Assembly (NCBI GenBank): GCA_019055375.1
Contig: JAHQIW010000857.1
Location: 20,853 to 84,852 of the forward strand
DNA: 64,000 bases
From: Parelaphostrongylus tenuis
Taxonomy: Eukaryota > Nematoda > Chromadorea > Rhabditida > Metastrongylidae
Direction: 5' to 3'
Made by a program: the position numbers and the translations under genes. The notes beneath the pieces were generated by a model, which saw only the letters and a program-made list of their open reading frames with translations, was not told the origin of the DNA and searched no databases. Positions 63,895 through 64,000 of this stretch are shown here, in pieces; the first letter of the stretch is position 1; every line of letters begins with the position of its first letter.

Positions 63895-64000
63895 CTTGGG
63901 TTAGTGGTTAGTAATCAAGTGAAGCCAGCCCCAACGTTCGACGCATAAGGTGCTTAAGAGGAGGAGTATGACTCAACTCATCGAATTATGTCGCTTATCG

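Noticed and set aside
1..64000. CRISPR arrays, rRNA genes, spliced-leader RNA or 5S clusters
   Set aside because: No regularly spaced short repeats and no segment matching these RNAs was recognised.

Overview
The window looks like nuclear DNA of a nematode, most probably a clade V (strongylid or hookworm-like) parasite. It has no bacterial-style long genes. Coding sequence comes as short exons (13-274 bases) with nematode-type splice sites (acceptors ending TTTCAG or TTTTAG, donors GTAAG or GTGAG), and several introns are 38-120 bases. Mariner remnants and tRNA-derived SINEs fill the introns. The taxon is inferred from gene architecture and repeat style, not from a marker gene. All gene models were built by eye from splice sites plus phase bookkeeping; no search was run.

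Five multi-exon loci can be supported. (1) 46.7-57.4 kb, minus strand: a WD-repeat protein whose exon series reads as MIOS (missing oocyte, GATOR2 complex, amino-acid signalling to TORC1); weaker candidate C-terminal exons lie at 38.1-38.7 kb. (2) 25.4-37.7 kb, minus strand: an unidentified membrane protein with an acidic N-terminal region. (3) 19.5-24.8 kb, plus strand: an unidentified charged protein with a 13-base micro-exon, one hydrophobic stretch and a helical C-terminus, convergent with locus 2. (4) 59.1-61.6 kb, minus strand: an unidentified protein whose six-exon chain is entirely phase 2 and ends in a stop. (5) 6.3-9.2 kb, minus strand: scattered exons of one or two unknown genes. 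Isolated coding-looking stretches lie at 11.7, 12.2, 15.4, 17.3, 62.7 and 63.5 kb.

Most of the rest is repeats. Three tRNA-derived SINE families are visible: A (about 300 bp, A-box TGGCGCAGTGG, TTATCC-type tail, over 20 copies), B (leucine/serine-tRNA-like head, GATCCGTGCA-type 3' end) and C (about 110 bp, valine-tRNA-like, tail ending in a form of CACTCAACATTATTGGATATA). A non-coding DNA element (family D, 0.7-0.9 kb, terminal inverted repeats of about 150-170 bp) has a dozen or more copies, many in introns of the MIOS-like gene. Mariner elements survive as internal-deletion derivatives and as palindromic 5'-end dimers, one nested inside a family D element. Other repeats include a ~325 bp unit in direct and inverted arrangement (0.2, 3.7 and 16.8 kb), an ~800 bp repeat (0.8 and 4.5 kb), a ~1 kb SINE-headed duplication (9.9 and 13.9 kb) and long (TA)n tracts beside SINEs.

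I found no rRNA, no intact tRNA gene, no CRISPR array and no intact transposase.
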